Shown piece by piece: positions 22,213-32,584 of a stretch of 64,000 nt of DNA (within the stretch, counting starts at the first letter, position 1; every line of letters begins with the position of its first letter). Source of the stretch: Podospora pseudoanserina (taxonomy: Eukaryota; Ascomycota; Sordariomycetes; Sordariales; Podosporaceae). The DNA is taken from contig NW_026946671.1 of the NCBI RefSeq assembly GCF_035222485.1, positions 1,054,001 to 1,118,000 on the forward strand. Direction: 5' to 3'. Below the pieces are notes generated by a model. It saw only the letters and a program-made list of their open reading frames with translations, did not search any database and was not told the origin of the DNA. The position numbers and the translations under genes were made by a program.

Positions 22213-23225
22213 GAGGCGTGCCCATTGCGGCTTTGCGTTGTAGCAGTGGCTTTTGGCGTTTTGAGACGTTTAGCGAGCAAGGCAAAGGGTGTATTAGATT
22301 GTATTTTTTTTTTTTTTGGATCAGCAAGATTGACACAGCATCATATCACAAATGGCGTTGGGCTTGGGATGGGGTTGGGCTGGGTGGCTTGCTCCAAGAA
22401 GGGGGTATATAGACAGTTTGCCTTTGGCTCTGTTTCGTGAGAACTGCTAATTGCATGACAAATACTTGATGCCATCATGAACTGCATTTGCCTGATGCTC
22501 TGGAACATCAAAATTCTACCAAAAAAATAAACAAAGAAAACCAATTAAAAAAAGAAAACCAATTCTAGAGCCATGATCTAAGTCGGGCATAGTGTCTTTG
22601 ATGTATACACCTGTCAGGGCAAATCTCCCCCCCCTCTTTCAAAGAGGTAAACAGTCTAATCAAGATCATCCTTTTCAACCCAAGTAGGTATTCTTTCAAA
22701 CAATGCTCGAAAGTCTAATGAATCTGTGAGAGATCTATACGCCCCCCTCACTGCCTCGGCGAGAACCTCGCACAAACCGAACCCCTTTCCACGAGCAGCC
22801 CCAAGATTGACCTCCACCCCTCTACCCACTGATTCCCATCTTTTTGGAGAGAATGATACACCATCTGAGGCCGCCCTCCCATCCATTGACGCCCCATCTT
22901 TTTGAGAATTGTAGCTCCCAGACGACCTCATCTCAAGCTGTCTCCCTCTCATTCTCCCATCCTGCTGGGAATAGTCGCTGTCAGACGGCCTCATGCCATA
23001 CTCTCCTTCTCTCATCTTCCAATCTGGCAGGCGGTTATTTGAAGAATTCGCCGTCCAAGTCCCATGATTCACCACATCACTCCCCCCACCGAGACTGCTG
23101 ACAGTTCACACCGGTTCCCCCATTCCCACCGTCCTGCTGGAAGTAATCAGGAGGATACCACGTCCCAACTCACCCAAACCCCCTTATCTTCACCACCCTC
23201 ATGAGACTTTTCCTCACTCCCCACC
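22213..23225. other. Convergent 3' region between SSL2 and P5CR with degenerate repeats
   Basis: About 1 kb with no convincing gene. It holds a poly-T run near 22302-22318 and, from about 22840 to 23262, diverged copies of a unit of about 34 nt resembling the last codons of the P5CR gene. A 139-codon minus frame at 22656-23075 covers part of the repeats but begins with GTG and has no known relatives. Confidence 0.5.
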
Positions 23226-23262
23226 CTACTGGAAGTTATTACCAGGAAACCGCGTCCCATTA
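22840..23262. repeat. Degenerate ~34-nt repeat units, including the end of the P5CR coding sequence
   Basis: Units begin CCATCTTTTTGG (near 22837), CCATCTTTTTGA (near 22892), CCATCCTGCTGGG (near 22958), CCGTCCTGCTGGAAG (near 23129) and CCCTACTGGAAG (near 23223). The last pair share most of about 34 positions and end in CGTCCCA. The 22892 and 22958 units share CAGACG, then CCTCAT. Confidence 0.5.
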
Positions 23263-24271
23263 ACCCCCTGCACCCCCTGGCCCAACTGACTAGCCACCAC
23301 CGTCGCCTCCCTCACAGCCCTAGCAACCGTCCCCCTCACCCTCCCCTCCTCCAGAACCAACAACCCCCCAATGGTACACCCCCCCGGCGTGCTAACCTTA
23401 TCCCTTAACAACGCAGGGTGATCCCCATTCAGCACCAACCCCGCAGCCCCCTTCATAGTCTGCGCAGCCATCCTCTGCGCCTCCGCCCTCGGCAAACCCA
23501 TCGCAACAGCCCCATCAATAGCAGCCTCAAGCATCAACGCGAAAAAAGCCGGCCCTGACCCACACAGCGAAGTGCAAACATCCATGTTTGACGGAGGGAG
23601 GTAGACCACCTCGCCAATCCGCTTGAAAATCCAGGTAACCGTCCCCATCGTCTCGGGGTCAAGAGGGGGGTTGCTGATTCCGATGACGGTCATGCTTTCC
23701 CTGATGAGGGAGGCAGTGTTTGGCATTGCGCGGACGATTTGGCAGTTTACGGGCTGGCCGCCGTTGGCGGTGGTGAGGGTTTGGGAGAGCTGGGTTTCGG
23801 TTACGCCGGCGAGGATGGAGATGAGGAGTTTACCACTGAGGGAGGGGGCGAGGGAGGGTTCGGAGAGGAGTTCGTTGACCATGTAGGGTTTGCAGGCCAG
23901 GAGGATGATGTCGGCGGATTGGACGGCGGGGAGGTTGGAGTTTGTGAGGATTGTTACCGGGGTGGTGTAGGAGGAGAAGGCGGTCTTGAGCTTTTTGGCG
24001 GATTCGGGACGCTTGACGCAGGCAATGAATTTGGAGGGGAGGCGGGGGGTGGTGGTTGTTTCGTAGAGGGGGGTGGAGGTGCCGGAGGGGGGGGGGGAGG
24101 TGGATTTCTCGTCGAGGGAGGCGAGGATGCCGGAGAGGATTGCTATGCCCATTGTTCCTGGGGGGAAAGTTAGTTATGTGAGTGGTGGGAAGGGGGGTGA
24201 GGGGGGGACATACCGCAGCCGATGACGGCCATGGTGAGCTCGGGGGAGCTGGTGGTTTGAGAAGCGCTCAT
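23226..24271 (-). CDS. pro3: Pyrroline-5-carboxylate reductase (proline biosynthesis)
   Basis: Reduces pyrroline-5-carboxylate to L-proline with NAD(P)H, the last step of proline synthesis. Exons are 24271-24214 and 24157-23226, 329 aa. The splice rebuilds the Rossmann motif AVIGCGTMGIAILSGIL at the N-terminus. Later motifs are RAMPNTASLIRESMT, TSLCGSGPAFFALMLEA (substrate binding) and the family signature around DKVSTPGGCTIGGL. The C-terminus VNGTRFPGNNFQ is slightly extended, and a related sequence recurs in the 3' flank. Ctk3 diverges upstream. Confidence 0.96.
24158..24213 (-). other. Intron of the P5CR gene
   Basis: The 56-nt phase-1 intron (GTATGT donor, AACTAACTT branch site, CCCAG acceptor) lies in the Gly codon of the GCGTMG nucleotide-binding motif. 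Confidence 0.92.
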
Positions 24272-25118
24272 TGTATTGTGTAGTTGGGTTTAGATGTGTA
24301 GTATAAATGTGAGATTGACCGATAGGTTATGTGAGTTGAGATGTGCTCACAGAAAACTTGTGCCAAAGTTCGGAGTGAGATGTGAAAGAAGAAGGTGCGT
24401 GTAAGTTGCTGCGTTTGAAGACTCACTCAACTTTTGTGGACACTCTTGTGACGGAGAGGGGCAATTTTGATAATATAACAGACAGAAGAAAAGGAAAGAG
24501 CAACATGAACACACACTATAATAAATCACGGGCAACAGCTGACCATTTTTTTTATATTTATTTATTTATATTTTTATTTTAATTTTTCTTGTTTCTACCA
24601 TCTATCACACCGAACTCTCATCACCAAACCCATCACAACTCATCTTCCACACCCTCTTCTTGTGTCACCATCTTTTTCTCAAAATTCCAAAACCATTTCC
24701 CAGGGTCCAAGTGGCCAAAAACTCACCCCACTATCCCCCGCCACAACCCTCACCGCCTACCCAAAAAGCGCCTAGATTACCTGTATCCCCAGGGCGGTGG
24801 TGCACGAGCCATCACTAGGTAATGGACGACTCTCACAAGCCTCCAATTGCCCATCAAGGTCCAGCAGCTCAACAACCACCATCATCTTCAAATACAACTG
24901 TGCCAAGACAGCAACCACAAAACCCACAACCAGAACGTGCCGTCGCTGGTCATGGTCCAAAAGTCAATAACACCCCCAACAATACAAAATGGTCCAAAAA
25001 CAATAGCCAAAAACTAAAAAACCTTTCCAACTACATCAACAACAACAATTCAACCGGCACAAACCATCATCATCATCATCATCATCATCATCACCACCAC
25101 CATCACTCCACCAAAAAA
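24272..25118. promoter_or_regulatory. Divergent promoter region, P5CR / Ctk3
   Basis: Up to 847 bp between the two probable start codons. An AT-rich block at 24543-24585 (TTTATATTTATTTATTTATA-like) may be core promoter. The Ctk3 frame is open back to an ATG at 24822, so part of this may be coding. Confidence 0.4.
25065..25106 (+). repeat. (CAT/CAC)n trinucleotide repeat, possible poly-His tract
   Basis: Fourteen consecutive CAT or CAC triplets immediately upstream of the conserved Ctk3 start. They read as His14 in the Ctk3 frame if translation begins at 24822. Confidence 0.9.
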
Positions 25119-25970
25119 ATGGCCGACCCCTTCGAAGTGCGAATGCGCTTCACAAACCAGCTGAGGCAACTCAACGCCTCGGTTACGTCTGCCCAAAAGG
25201 CGGCCCAGTTCGCGCTCAAACACCATGAAATGGGGGAGGATTTGCATTCTTGCATTTTGGAGCAGCTTGAAAAGGTCCCTTTACCCTCCGCCCCTTACAT
25301 CCCCACATCATTACTGACAAAAGGACAGAACAACATGAACACCCGCGCCAACATTATGTACTTTATCGAACACTTCCTCGACCTCGCCCAGAAGGAATCC
25401 CACCCTGAATACGTTGTTCTCATGCAGCGGGACATCATCCGCGTCGTTGACGCTGTCGCTCCCGAAGATGGGACCGGGATCGCAAACGTCAAAGTTGCGA
25501 GGAAGGTCCTGCAGGCGTTGGCGGCAAAGTCGTTTCTTGATGGGGAGCTGCTGAGTCAGATTGAGGAGGTGTTGAGGGAGAGGTATTCTGCCGCGCAGCA
25601 GGATCTGGCGCTCATGTCGTCGCCTACTACTGCTGTTGGGGATGGTGATGTGGGTGGGGGTGGGGGGGTGCCTACGCCGCAGACTAGGGTTTCTATTGGT
25701 GGTGGTGGGAAAGGGAAGATGAAGTTGGATAGGAAGCAGGTTGAGCAGAGGATTGAGGAGGATAGGGAGCGGCATAAGAGGCAGAGGGAGGGGATTTGGG
25801 CGGTTAGTCCGGAGAATGAGGCCGAGTTGAGCAAGTTGTGGGAGGAGACGAGCGAGCTGGGGGAGGATGATGAGAGGATGTGTGATGAGGAGTGGGAGGA
25901 GTGGAAGGAGGCGATGGGGGGTGGGTGTGGGCATTGGGGGGAGAGGACTAATGGGGATCATCACTCATGA
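25119..25970 (+). CDS. ctk3: CTD kinase I gamma subunit (Ctk3)
   Basis: Regulatory subunit of the CTDK-I kinase complex, which phosphorylates Ser2 of the RNA polymerase II C-terminal domain. The conserved domain starts at MADPFEVRMRFTNQLRQLNA and continues with QKAAQFALKHHEMGEDLHSC, NMNTRANIMYFIEHFLDLA and RDIIRVVDAVAPEDG. This is a CID-like helical fold. A Gly-rich linker and a charged C-terminal helix (KQVEQRIEEDRERHKRQRE) follow. The ATG at 25119 has an excellent context (AAAAAAATGG) and fits the family start, giving 283 aa. The same frame is open to an ATG at 24822 (382 aa) through a Gln/Asn-rich, poly-His segment. That longer form is possible but less likely. Confidence 0.9.
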   Translation: MADPFEVRMRFTNQLRQLNASVTSAQKAAQFALKHHEMGEDLHSCILEQLEKVPLPSAPYIPTSLLTKGQNNMNTRANIMYFIEHFLDLAQKESHPEYVVLMQRDIIRVVDAVAPEDGTGIANVKVARKVLQALAAKSFLDGELLSQIEEVLRERYSAAQQDLALMSSPTTAVGDGDVGGGGGVPTPQTRVSIGGGGKGKMKLDRKQVEQRIEEDRERHKRQREGIWAVSPENEAELSKLWEETSELGEDDERMCDEEWEEWKEAMGGGCGHWGERTNGDHHS

Positions 25971-26417
25971 GTGTTTGACTGGTGGAGATTTGTTATGGTA
26001 CGTATGGCGTTTTGGGAAGGGGGAAATAATAACTTGGGGAAACAGCGGGTGTTTGGGGCGTTTATTTTTATTTTGATGGGGAGGAAAAGCAGGATTGGAT
26101 GGCTGTTGATTAGGTGTGATACCATACCTATAGTGCTTGTGTGTATATATATATCTTGTGGGACTTGGAGGTAGGTACAGGCCTCTTTGAAGAAGCGTCT
26201 GGGAAAAGAACTGTAGCTTAATTATTGACACGGGGTGCTGTTTTATACCGACTACCTGCCTGCCTGCCTGCCTCCCTGCCTGCCAGCCTCCCAACACCAA
26301 ACCAGAAACGCCGCTGTACAATTTACACACAAAAGTAAACGTACAAAAAAAAAAAAAAAACCAGAGAAATAATCCGCATGATCCTGGCCAGTTACCAAGC
26401 TTTGCTTGCTACCAAAT

Positions 26418-26452
<35 letters not shown>
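25971..26452. other. Convergent 3' region between Ctk3 and Hat1
   Basis: The 482 bp contain only simple repeats: a (CTGC)n-like tract at about 26255-26285, an A run at about 26345-26360, and the TAC part of a compound microsatellite from 26418. Confidence 0.6.
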
Positions 26453-26458
<6 letters not shown>

Positions 26459-26494
26459 CTCCTCCTCCTCCTCCTCCTCCTCCTCCTCCTCCTC
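26418..26494. repeat. Compound (TAC)13-(TCC)n microsatellite containing the Hat1 stop codon
   Basis: Thirteen TAC units (26418-26456) run directly into about twelve TCC units (26457-26494). On the minus strand these read as a poly-Glu tail followed by back-to-back TAG stop codons. Confidence 0.95.
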
Positions 26495-28050
26495 ATCCTC
26501 AGCCCTAGCCTTCTTCCTCACACTCTCCCCATTATCGTCATCATCAACCCCCTCCGTGGTCGCCTTCCTCTTCCCCTTCCCATTCATCGCCACCACCACC
26601 CCCTCGCCCTCCTCCATCAGCCTCTGCTCCTGATCCTCCATCTTGACAAGCAACCTCGCATAATCAAACTCAACCCCCTTCACCACCTCCCCCAGCTTCT
26701 CCACCCTCTCTTCTAGTTGGAGCTGTCCAAGCGCGTCCCTATTGTGCACGTACAGCCTCTTCTTGAGCATCAACTTCCAGAGCGCGTACTCCTTCCTCTC
26801 CGTCGCAGTGGCAACTTTTTTGCTCTCGTCCAGGCCGATGCCCGGACGGACGGACTCTCCCAGCCGGGACATGAGCTGCATTTCCAGGACGCGATAAAAC
26901 TGCCTCTTTGTAATCTTTGCCTCTTTGCGTACCTTTTCGGCGGCGGCCTCGTCGATAATGTTTTTGGGTACGGGCCCTGTTTTGGGGATCGGGGTGGAGG
27001 TGTTGATCTGGAGGGCTTGGAAGGAGGGGAGGGAACGCAAATGGCGGAGGTCGTTGATGTCGCGCATGTCGTCAAAGGCCTCGTTTGGGTCCTCGACGGT
27101 GATTTCCTTTGTGGGGGGGTGGAAGAGGTAGGTTTGGTAGACCGTGTGGTAGAGGCGGGAGCCGAGGGAGAGGTGCTGGAAGGGGGGGAGGATGAGGAAC
27201 TGGGAGATGCGGGAGCGGCAGGGGAGGGTGGTGATGTCGATTGTGGGGGTGCCGAGGGGGAAGTCTTCCTTGATTACGATGGGGTCGTTGATTGGGGAGG
27301 GTGAAGAGGTGTTGTCAGAAAGGGGGGTGGTTGGTGGGGTTGGGGGGAGGTGGAGGAAGAAGAAGCGGTAGACGGTGGAGTAGCCGGCGAAGATGTAGGT
27401 TGGTTTCTTGTTGGAGGGGTCGGTTTTCTTTTGGTAGAGGAAGAAGACGGTCCAGTGGCCAGCGTCTTTGTCGTCGACGTTGATGGCGGTGCCGCCCTCG
27501 ATGAAGAGGGGGACGAGGATCTGGATGCGCTTGACGAGCTGCTTGACGGCTGGGTCGGAGAGGGAGCCTTTCCAGACTTCAAAGCGGCCGGCCTTGTTGG
27601 TGAAGCTGGTGAGGAGCTCACCGGGGGGTGTCCAGTCGTCGCGGGGCTTGGCAAGTTCGGATTTCCAATCTTTCAGGGGTTGGAAGGCAACCTCGGGGAG
27701 GAACTCGGAGAGGACTTCCTTGATGTCGAGGGGTTCGGCGTCGCCTATGGCGGGGAACTGCTTGCTGAACTTGATCTGGAGGTTGGGGCGCATATCGGTC
27801 GCATTGTAGCGGAGGTTGATTTGGAGGTCTTGGTAGCCAAAGATTTCCTCCTCTTCGCCAAAGATGGGGTATGTGAATCTGGGGTGGAATTTGGACTCTT
27901 TGCCATTGGAGCCTGGGGCAACGAGAGAGATCACGAAAGCCTCGTTGGCGGAAGCCGTCCCTAGGTAGGTAAGGAAAGCTGGTTAGTAAATTGATTTGCG
28001 TGGAGTGAAGAAAGCTGGAGTAGCTTACAGGCGCCGTCGTCGTCGGCCAT
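26453..28050 (-). CDS. hat1: Histone acetyltransferase type B catalytic subunit Hat1
   Basis: Acetylates newly made histone H4 at Lys5 and Lys12, with Hat2 as partner. Exons are 28050-28029 and 27960-26453, 509 aa. The splice gives MADDDGAWTASANEAFVISL. The Hat1 N-terminal domain holds TYPIFGEEEEIFGYQDLQIN. The GNAT core holds GHWTVFFLYQKK, TYIFAGYSTVYRFFFLH and RISQFLILPPFQHLSLGSRL (acetyl-CoA loop). The usual first Gly of the Q-x-x-G-x-G loop is Ser here. The C-terminus has a basic KRKATTEG/RKKARAE nuclear signal and a poly-Glu run of about 15 residues made by GAG repeats. The stop codon is inside a microsatellite. Confidence 0.95.
27961..28028 (-). other. Intron 1 of hat1
   Basis: The 68-nt phase-1 intron (GTAAGC donor, TACTAACCAG branch site, CCTAG acceptor) follows a 22-nt first coding exon. 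Confidence 0.9.
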
Positions 28051-28781
28051 GGTGGTGATGCGGCTGGCGGTTGCTATAGGATGTATGCGGCTGGTATGCG
28101 GCTGGTAAGCAAAACAAAGCTCTGCGGCTGGTGAGGTTGTGCTGCTTGAATGCGACAACAAAAGCTTCAAGTCGTCGACGTGAAAGTGGTTCGCGACGCG
28201 CTCTAATCGTACGGCGCGTTCCACTGCGACGGTTTAATTGAAAGCTCGGGCCACCTTTGACATCCTTGCTGCCACTTGAGCTCCAACTGGCAACATTCAC
28301 AACGTTCACAACTAGGTGAATAACAAGAGACTGTACGAAGTCCATGTGTTCACTGGCTACCCGATACCACAATACCCCTCATTCACACTGTCCAACCGAG
28401 ATAACCCATCCTCTCCTCCTCGCAGTTCCTCGCAGTTTCCTCGCATTCTGCAATAACCAGCCCTTCCCAATCAAGACTTCCACCAGGGGTTCTCACCTCA
28501 ATCTGTACAAGCCTAACTCAATCCAGCCAAGCGTAACGGGCTGGCGGGGCCGTCTTGTGCATCTTGCGGCCAGATCGTCCGCCATTGATCACCAACCTTT
28601 TTGCGCTTGCGACGACACCACCGTTATCTTTTTCTGTGCGGCCATCGCAAATTTGGTGGTTGGGCCCGTCTTGACCCTCATGAATCGACAAAGGGGTCTT
28701 TTCCGCTCTCCTCCTGCTTCCCCCGTCAAATAATAGATATACCTATTCAATTTCAAATATCTACCTGCCTGGTGCCCCATC
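28051..28781. promoter_or_regulatory. Divergent promoter region, hat1 / ZIP transporter
   Basis: The 731 bp between opposing start codons have no convincing coding frame and no recognised specific site. Confidence 0.4.
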
Positions 28782-29969
28782 ATGAGTGGCTTAATCTTCC
28801 TCGTCGTGACCTCGGTAAGTTTGATGATGCGCCAGCCACCCCTCCCCGCGGCGATTTGTAAGACAACGGGCTAACTCACTGTTTCTCGTTTCCATAGGTG
28901 GTCATGGCCGTGGCGTATGTTCATCACAACCTTCTTCCTCAAGCCACCATCTAATTGACCCCCCTCTGTTCGCGTTTGTTACAGCTCCTTCCTCGCCGGC
29001 GCACTCCCCTTATCCATCAGCCTCACCCAATCCCAACTCCGCTTCGTCGCCTCCCTCGGCGCGGGTCTTTTAGTTGGATCATGCCTTATAGTCATTGTCC
29101 CCGAGGGCATAGAAGCCATCGCCTCCGCCTCCTCCGACCATCACCGCGACGATAATGCCCCGCACCGTCACCGTCGCGATGATCCCCCTCAGACCGAAGA
29201 CGACGAGCTCCCAGCCTTCCACATCGGCCTCTCCCTCATCCTCGGCTTCGCCCTCATGTTCCTCATCGACCGCCTCCCCCGCCATCTAACAGACCGCTTC
29301 ACCCCTCCCCCCCAATCCCGCCACGTATCCCTCGACAACCTCTCCACTCACCAACCCGATTCCGACCTCGAAGACGAGTCCTTCCTCGGGGGTTTGACAC
29401 CCTCCCCGAAACAATCACGATCACTAGCAACGACAATAGGACTGGTGATCCACGCGGCAGCAGACGGTGTTGCGATGGGGGCGTCAGCGACAACATCAAA
29501 CATGAACGTCGGCCTGATCATCTTCTTCGCCATTCTGGTCCACAAGGCCCCCGCGGCGTTTGGGCTCACGTCTACGCTGCTTAAGCAAGGGTTGAGCAAA
29601 CGAGCGGCGAGGGTGCATCTCATGGTGTTCAGCCTGGCGGCACCGGTGGGGGCGCTGGTGACGTATTTCATGGTAGGCATGCTGGGGGGAGCATTTGGAG
29701 GGGGAGGAGGGGGAAGTGGTGGACGGGGATGCTGCTCTTGTTCAGCGGGGGACGTTTTTGTATGTGGCTATGCATGCTATGCAGGAGGAGAATTCTTTTG
29801 GGGTTGGGGGGGCATGATCATGCTGGGCAGGGAGGTGGGGGGGTTATTCAGAGGTTGGGAATGGGGGGGAATAGGAGGGGGGAGGTTGGAGTTGAGGGAT
29901 ACTTTGGGAACGGTGGTGGGGATGTTGCTGCCTTTGGCGACGAGGTTTGGGCATCATCATCATCATTAG
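28782..29969 (+). CDS. ZIP-family zinc transporter (ZIP9/SLC39A9-like), frame disturbed at G runs
   Basis: Membrane carrier that moves zinc towards the cytosol. Exons are 28782-28814, 28898-28914 (17 nt) and 28985-29969. The N-terminus MSGLIFLVVTSVVMAVASFL leads into AGALPLSISLT. The conserved transmembrane motif GLVIHAAADGVAMGA carries the metal-binding His and Asp, followed by VHKAPAAFGL. After GALVTYFMVGMLGG the family sequence moves to other frames: WWTGMLLLFSGG (near 29717-29752) and TFLYVAMHAMQEEN (near 29753-29796). It then returns to the original frame for LRDTLGTVVGMLLPLATRFG and a His-rich end. The plain open frame therefore reads Gly/Cys-rich nonsense between about 29700 and 29890. 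Confidence 0.85.
28815..28897 (+). other. Intron 1 of the ZIP transporter gene
   Basis: The 83-nt phase-0 intron has donor GTAAGT, branch site GGCTAACTC and acceptor CATAG. Confidence 0.88.
28915..28984 (+). other. Intron 2 of the ZIP transporter gene
   Basis: The 70-nt intron has donor GTATGT and acceptor TACAG, after a 17-nt exon coding VVMAV and part of an Ala codon. Confidence 0.88.
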
Positions 29970-32584
29970 GGGGAGGGGAGGTGATGTGTGGGTTTTTTTT
30001 TTCAGATGGCGTTATTGGGACAAGGGCGGGCTTGGATAGCGATGTTTATTGTTTCTGTGGGATAAAAAGGGGGGTGATGGGTGTGTATGATTATCAGCGT
30101 AGCAGTGGGGTTGAACGAAAGGCGTTGTTTTTACTAGGTAAGGGTCTAAATGTACGACTACCACTACCATGCTTGATCATACCAGGTTTCTTTTCCTGGC
30201 TTTATCACTGGTATATGGGAATGCATGCTTCCTCGCTCTGGAGACGTAACGTGTGTGTAAGATTTGGACTTCACATCGGTTCGGAAAGCAGGTCTCGAGT
30301 CAGGTTGTACAAAGTCGCCCTTTCCTTCCGTACCTTGATTACGGGCCCGAAATAAACCGGCCACATCCATGGAGGAAAGGCCTGTAGGTCCGCAGGGTCA
30401 GGGGGAAATCCATACAGGATTCTGAGATGGGTGGCTGAAAATGTTGCTCTTCGAAGCTACTACACTAACAAAGTTGGTGGTGAGGTGGGTGGTGTGGATA
30501 TGCTTGTGCGTGTGTGCGGGGCGGATGGGCGGGCCTGGGGCTGGGACTGTTGGCCTGCTCCTGGTGGTGGGACGTTTCAGATTTTGGGGGAGGGGAGAGA
30601 AGTTATCAGGTTTTATTTGGGCATGTCCGGGTGTTTTGGGTTTTTGAGAGATGAAAGATGAGCGGCAGGTTTAGACGATCATTTTGTTATGACAGGAGGG
30701 GAGCGTTGGATGTTACGATGAATCGTTGGGGTGGGTGTCAAAGATGGATGGATGGATGGGATATTCAAGAATCTTAAGAATCTTTGGCAGACATCCGGGT
30801 TTTGACTTACACAGTTCAGTTTCAGTGACACCAGGGTTCGGATTTGGGAGCTGACTGCAGTTAATAATATATGGACTGCCTTTTTGCTGCAGGGCATGAT
30901 GTAAATCCTAGAAATAATACCTGTTGTGTATAGGTAGGTTAATTTTCATGTGGGCTGTGATGCAATGTACCTAGCCAGGGACCTGTAGTTTAAGCAGACA
31001 GGACCTAGGGTCAGTCCGTTTACGCCGTGTTTGTTACCGTGGCGCTTTTCATACAATGAGCGGCGAAGAGGCGTGGGTTTGTATACCCAGTGATATTTCC
31101 AGCTAGGTGGTTGTTAGTTCGGGGGATGCCGCTGCTATTCTTGTTGTAGACAGATAGATGAATGTGTGAGATCGGTGCATGCATGACGGGCATGGAGATG
31201 AGGTAGGAGGTCGGGGGTGCCCTAGTAAAATGCAAACGCCGGATTTGCTTCTTGGACGAGTTCTGTGCGAAGGTCACTCCGGCCCGAAGGGGGGCAAAGT
31301 CAAAAGAGAAAGGGGGTGTTGCTCCATGTTATTGTTAGGTTGTGAGTTGAGATGGTGGATTCGAGAGGAGAGAAAGTCCCGTTGAGAGTCTCACGGGAGG
31401 GGGCTGGAGGGGGACCACCGCTAAGGCTGCTGCGGGTTTGGTGTGTCGCTCGCTGATGCTGATGCGATGCCGTGTTTTGATCACAGACTTAAGTAGAGAT
31501 CCAAGAGTGAAAAATGTCATATGCCCAACTGCCAGCAACGGCCATGGCAACATATACCTGTCCAGCCAGATGGGCCAAACGGTAGTATTGCTCGATAACA
31601 CATCGTCGCTGGCTCCATTCGAAGGGGTCTTGATCGCAGTGGTCTGCAGGTGGCGTAACTCCCTGGCTGGAGTCGCGGAGGGGCGCTGGGCGTGCAGGTT
31701 TAGGCTTGGGTGGGGCCCAACCGCTGACACACATAGAGAGAGAGAGGGCGGGCGGGTACCAAGTTACAAGTCCCAGTCTCGAACAGAACAGAGCAAAAGG
31801 AAAGGAAAAGGGACGCCCCCTTCCCGCCTCGTATTTCTTCTGCTTCACCTCCCCTTCTCAGCCTTCACTCGCACCCTCACCCTCACCCTCACCCTCACCT
31901 TCACCTCACTCACCCTTTGGTTTTGATGTGTAGCTAGTTATGGTTGTGTGTGTCTCGTAGCCATTCTTTGTTCCGTCATCCATCCCTTCTTTCCAAACGC
32001 CTCAGCTCGGGCAGCCCCAGCCGGACCCGTTCGAACTTGCGCGCGCGCGCGCCTCCCGTCGCCCTTAACAATTCCCTGTTTCGGTTTCGGCTCTGCCGTC
32101 TCCTCCTGCCAACTTTCAGATTGAATTGCCGGCCAACGCTGACCACCAACCACCACCACCACTACCAACCACCAACTGGCGACCTTCCCCCCCTGGCCTG
32201 GAACCTCCAGTCCTCTTCGGCCTCGACGACTTCAATTTTCTTTCTCTTGACACTTCCCCCCCCGTTCGAACCTCCGAGCTCCTCCCGTCACCGTGGCGAT
32301 TTGGGTCGGGATATCCCGAGACTCACACCTTTAGCGGCTAGCGCTTCCCGGCACCCGCGACTCGAACATACCGCTGCCGTACTCGAAACTGCCCAAGTGT
32401 TCTTACGCCGCTCACTCTTTTTTTTGTGTACCTGGATTTCGTGAGGGTGTGGTGGAAGAGAAAAAAAAATCATTGCTTGGTCCCTGACATCACTGTCGTC
32501 TTTCTCTCGAATTCCCAGCCTGACCCGCCAGGCCGCCTCAACACCACCTACCTCTTCAACTGGTAGTGTGCCTACACATACGAA
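29970..32584. other. Long gene-free stretch upstream of the F-box/WD40 gene
   Basis: About 2.6 kb of noncoding sequence. It holds a short AG run near 31735, a (CACCCT)n-like run at about 31872-31897, a (GC)n run at about 32036-32051 and CT/CAC-rich leader sequence up to the ATG. This looks like a long promoter and 5' leader. No gene was supported. Confidence 0.5.
31872..31897. repeat. (CACCCT)n hexamer run
   Basis: About four tandem CACCCT units in the upstream region of the F-box/WD40 gene. It differs from the fungal telomere repeat CCCTAA. Confidence 0.8.

Noticed and set aside
22656-23075. 139-codon minus frame downstream of P5CR
   Set aside because: It starts with GTG. Its apparent internal peptide repeats come from the degenerate DNA repeats rather than a protein family.
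23739-24173. Gly-rich 144-codon plus frame opposite P5CR
   Set aside because: It is a low-complexity shadow of GC-rich coding sequence on the minus strand.
27350-27964. 204-codon plus frame opposite hat1
   Set aside because: It is an antisense shadow. The minus strand codes the conserved Hat1 N-terminal domain.
29953-29966. His5 end of the ZIP protein as a cloning tag
   Set aside because: His-rich ends are normal for zinc carriers, and the sequence context is native.
31872-31897. (CACCCT)n run as an interstitial telomere
   Set aside because: The unit is CACCCT, not CCCTAA/TTAGGG, and the run is only about 26 nt.
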